Shown in pieces: positions 62,383 to 64,000 of a DNA stretch of 64,000 nt (position 1 is its first letter; the number at the start of each line of letters is the position of its first letter). The position numbers were made by a program, and so were the translations under genes. Source of the stretch: JABDKJ01 sp964609215. Lineage in GTDB: Bacteria > Bacteroidota > Bacteroidia > Flavobacteriales_D > JABDKJ01. The notes under the pieces were generated by a model, which was given only the letters and a program-made list of their open reading frames with translations, did not search any database and was not told where the DNA came from. Where the stretch lies: positions 1 through 64,000 of the forward strand of contig CAZSQZ010000005.1 of NCBI GenBank assembly GCA_964609215.1, in the 5' to 3' direction.

Positions 62383-63672
62383 ATGAACAATTTAGCACTA
62401 GCATTGGTCATAGGAATTACTTTGTTGTCTTGCCATCAAAGTAAAAATGATAATGACCAAAAAACTGAAAATCAAATTGCCAAAGAAGCATTAACCTCTG
62501 AATTAGACTCTATTCAAAAAAATGGTTTGATCAATGGCTTTGCAGTAGCGATGGTTGATAAAAATGAAATACTTTACACAAAAGGCTTTGGGTATTCTAA
62601 CGTAGAGACAAAAGAAAAATACACAAAAAACACGGTACAACACATCGCTTCTGTTTCAAAAACCCTAATTGGTATAGCTTTAATGAAAGCAAAAGAAATG
62701 GGAAAATTAAACCTAGATGACCCAATTCAAGATTATTTGTCATTCAAAGTAATTAACCCAAATTATCCGAACGAAATTATAACCATAAGACATTTAGCCA
62801 CGCATACCTCAGGAATTAACGATACCGAGCAATATATGGACAGAGCATGGATTCTTTCAGAGAATCAGGACTTAACAAATGTAAGTACCGATTACCCTGA
62901 GCAACAATTGAACCCATCTGAAAAAGATATACCAATGGAAGAATATCTCAAGGGATATTTAGAAGTAGATGGCCTGTATTATCAAAAAGAAAATTACACC
63001 AATTTTAAAACAGGTGAACGTTATAATTACTCTAACATAGGTGCTACTCTTTGTGCCCTAGTAATTGAGAAAGCAACAGGTAGGGCATTTGATTCATTTA
63101 CAAAAGAACATATTTTAAGACCTTTAGATATGAGTTCAACGGGTTGGTCATTAGAAAATGTGGACATAACAAAGCATTCAAAATTGTACAGAAATGACAA
63201 CTCTGTTTTACCTTTCTATACTGCCATAACTTATCCTGATGGAATGCTAATTTCATCTAGTAGCGATATGGCAAAATATTTAGCTGAACTGATAAAAGGA
63301 TATAATGGAGAAGGAACATTGCTTTCAAAAGAAGCTTATAAAGAACTTTTTAAAGAACAACTAAATGAAACCCATTTTGCAGAAGGTGAACGAAACGAAG
63401 AAAATCCTTATGATGGGGATTATAGTCCTGCAATTTTTATCGGACATAGTGCATTAGGTTTTATTGGTCATTCAGGTGGTGACGCTGGAGTTGCAACTTG
63501 GATGTATTTTGATAAAGAGGAAAAAACAGGTAGATATATTGTTATTAATTGTGATATGGGTAATGATGAACGAGCTAGAGAATTAGAATATTATGCAATT
63601 TGGGATACAATGGATAAATATTTTGCTGAAATGAAATTTGAAAAGCCAGCACATAACACAGTGCATAAGTAA
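62383..63672 (+). CDS. Beta-lactamase-fold serine hydrolase, lipoprotein
   Basis: A 429-residue protein with lipoprotein signal and lipobox LLSC (Cys17). It has the serine beta-lactamase/DD-peptidase motifs: SVSK (Ser90, Lys93), YSN (Tyr216, Ser217, Asn218), and HSGG (363-366) in place of the KTG motif. LATHTSGIND and PLDMSSTGWS are standard for the class C-like family. Members include esterases, D-aminopeptidases and true beta-lactamases, so substrate is open. An insert of about 65 residues (145-208) precedes YSN and could shape the active site. It follows the TraB/GumN gene by 106 bp on the same strand. Confidence 0.93.
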   Translation: MNNLALALVIGITLLSCHQSKNDNDQKTENQIAKEALTSELDSIQKNGLINGFAVAMVDKNEILYTKGFGYSNVETKEKYTKNTVQHIASVSKTLIGIALMKAKEMGKLNLDDPIQDYLSFKVINPNYPNEIITIRHLATHTSGINDTEQYMDRAWILSENQDLTNVSTDYPEQQLNPSEKDIPMEEYLKGYLEVDGLYYQKENYTNFKTGERYNYSNIGATLCALVIEKATGRAFDSFTKEHILRPLDMSSTGWSLENVDITKHSKLYRNDNSVLPFYTAITYPDGMLISSSSDMAKYLAELIKGYNGEGTLLSKEAYKELFKEQLNETHFAEGERNEENPYDGDYSPAIFIGHSALGFIGHSGGDAGVATWMYFDKEEKTGRYIVINCDMGNDERARELEYYAIWDTMDKYFAEMKFEKPAHNTVHK

Positions 63673-64000
63673 TAGCGGTTTAAGTAATATAACAAAGTCC
63701 AGACTAAAACCGAAAGGTTTATTAGTAGATCACTACTCCAAATACACACGACTGTTTCTGCTTAGTGTAATTCCTTATTTAATTGTGAAGATTAGAATTT
63801 ACCTCATCAATCTGTTTCATTTGGTTCCTATAAATTCGGTATATACCAGTAAACTTAGAAATGCACAATGATAACATGACCTTTTTTAATTTGACAATAT
63901 GCTTGGTTTCAAAAACGTTAAAAGAAATGATGACGATTTTCACAAATTGTATTGCCAGAACACTATTTACAACCATTTAACTTGGAATAAAAATGCTATC
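63673..64000. other. Right edge, no gene recognised
   Basis: About 330 bp follow the serine hydrolase gene to the window end. Short ORFs on both strands look like chance frames: they lack credible starts and normal composition. No terminator was found. Confidence 0.5.

Noticed and set aside
63638..63976. Short ORFs on both strands at the right edge
   Set aside because: One is a frame-shifted continuation of the serine hydrolase end, the other an AT-rich frame on the opposite strand. Neither has a credible start or composition.

Overview
The window is AT-rich bacterial chromosome with the marks of a gliding or T9SS-bearing Bacteroidota, probably a marine member of the Flavobacteriales or a related order. 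Five proteins end in type IX secretion system (T9SS) sorting domains, one of type B and four of type A. There is also a PorP/SprF protein, a GldL-like membrane protein, a FecA-like TonB receptor with a carboxypeptidase-regulatory domain, many lipoprotein signals of Bacteroidota style, and few Shine-Dalgarno sequences. No rRNA, tRNA, CRISPR array, transposase or phage module was found.

Layout. 1-5644 (-) is the N-terminal 1881 residues of an RHS/YD-repeat protein whose end lies off the left edge. 6026-7293 (-) holds a DUF4920 lipoprotein and a rhomboid protease, and 7359-7547 (+) a tiny secreted protein. 7548-12278 (-) is a tight five-gene run: htpG (Hsp90), lemA, a TPM-domain protein, a YgcG-like TPM protein with a glycine-rich tail, and a TerB/J-domain protein. 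12469-21970 (-) is a PorP/SprF gene preceded by a 2825-residue T9SS type B cell-surface protein with an IgGFc-binding-like head, 24 repeats of about 88 residues and two PKD domains. 22115-22840 (+) is a sulfotransferase-like gene, followed by about 550 bp without a gene that contains a perfect hairpin. 23393-30321 (-) is a close-packed run of DUF2339, DUF3999, gcvT, comB, a phospholipase C/S1-P1 nuclease-like enzyme and a small secreted protein.

31307-44879 is a glycan-degradation neighbourhood: a GH92 alpha-mannosidase, a GH2 beta-mannosidase and a GH20 beta-N-acetylhexosaminidase translationally coupled to cutC. Between them lie an FG-GAP T9SS protein and a two-gene cassette of a tail-fibre/S74-chaperone protein and a small T9SS protein. 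The glycosidase set fits removal of mannose and GlcNAc from N-glycan-like substrates, although no SusCD pair is present. 45001-46632 (+) is a GDPD phosphodiesterase whose probable signal peptide is cut off by an in-frame stop, followed directly by a trypsin-like protease. 46728-63672 (+) carries the TonB receptor, a Ycf48/BNR-like lipoprotein, a DUF2007-like membrane protein, a T9SS alpha/beta hydrolase, a VWA T9SS protein, the GldL-like protein, a DUF697-SHOCT protein, an Ig-like lipoprotein, an outer-membrane barrel, a very long TraB/GumN protein and a beta-lactamase-fold serine hydrolase.

Most interesting are the Hsp90-LemA-TPM-TPM-J-protein operon, the interrupted GDPD signal peptide, a GC-rich cloverleaf-like palindrome inside the BNR-like gene, the two-class repeat architecture of the giant adhesin, and the cutC-GH20 coupling. 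All functional calls are from reading translated sequence and known family motifs; no database search was run.
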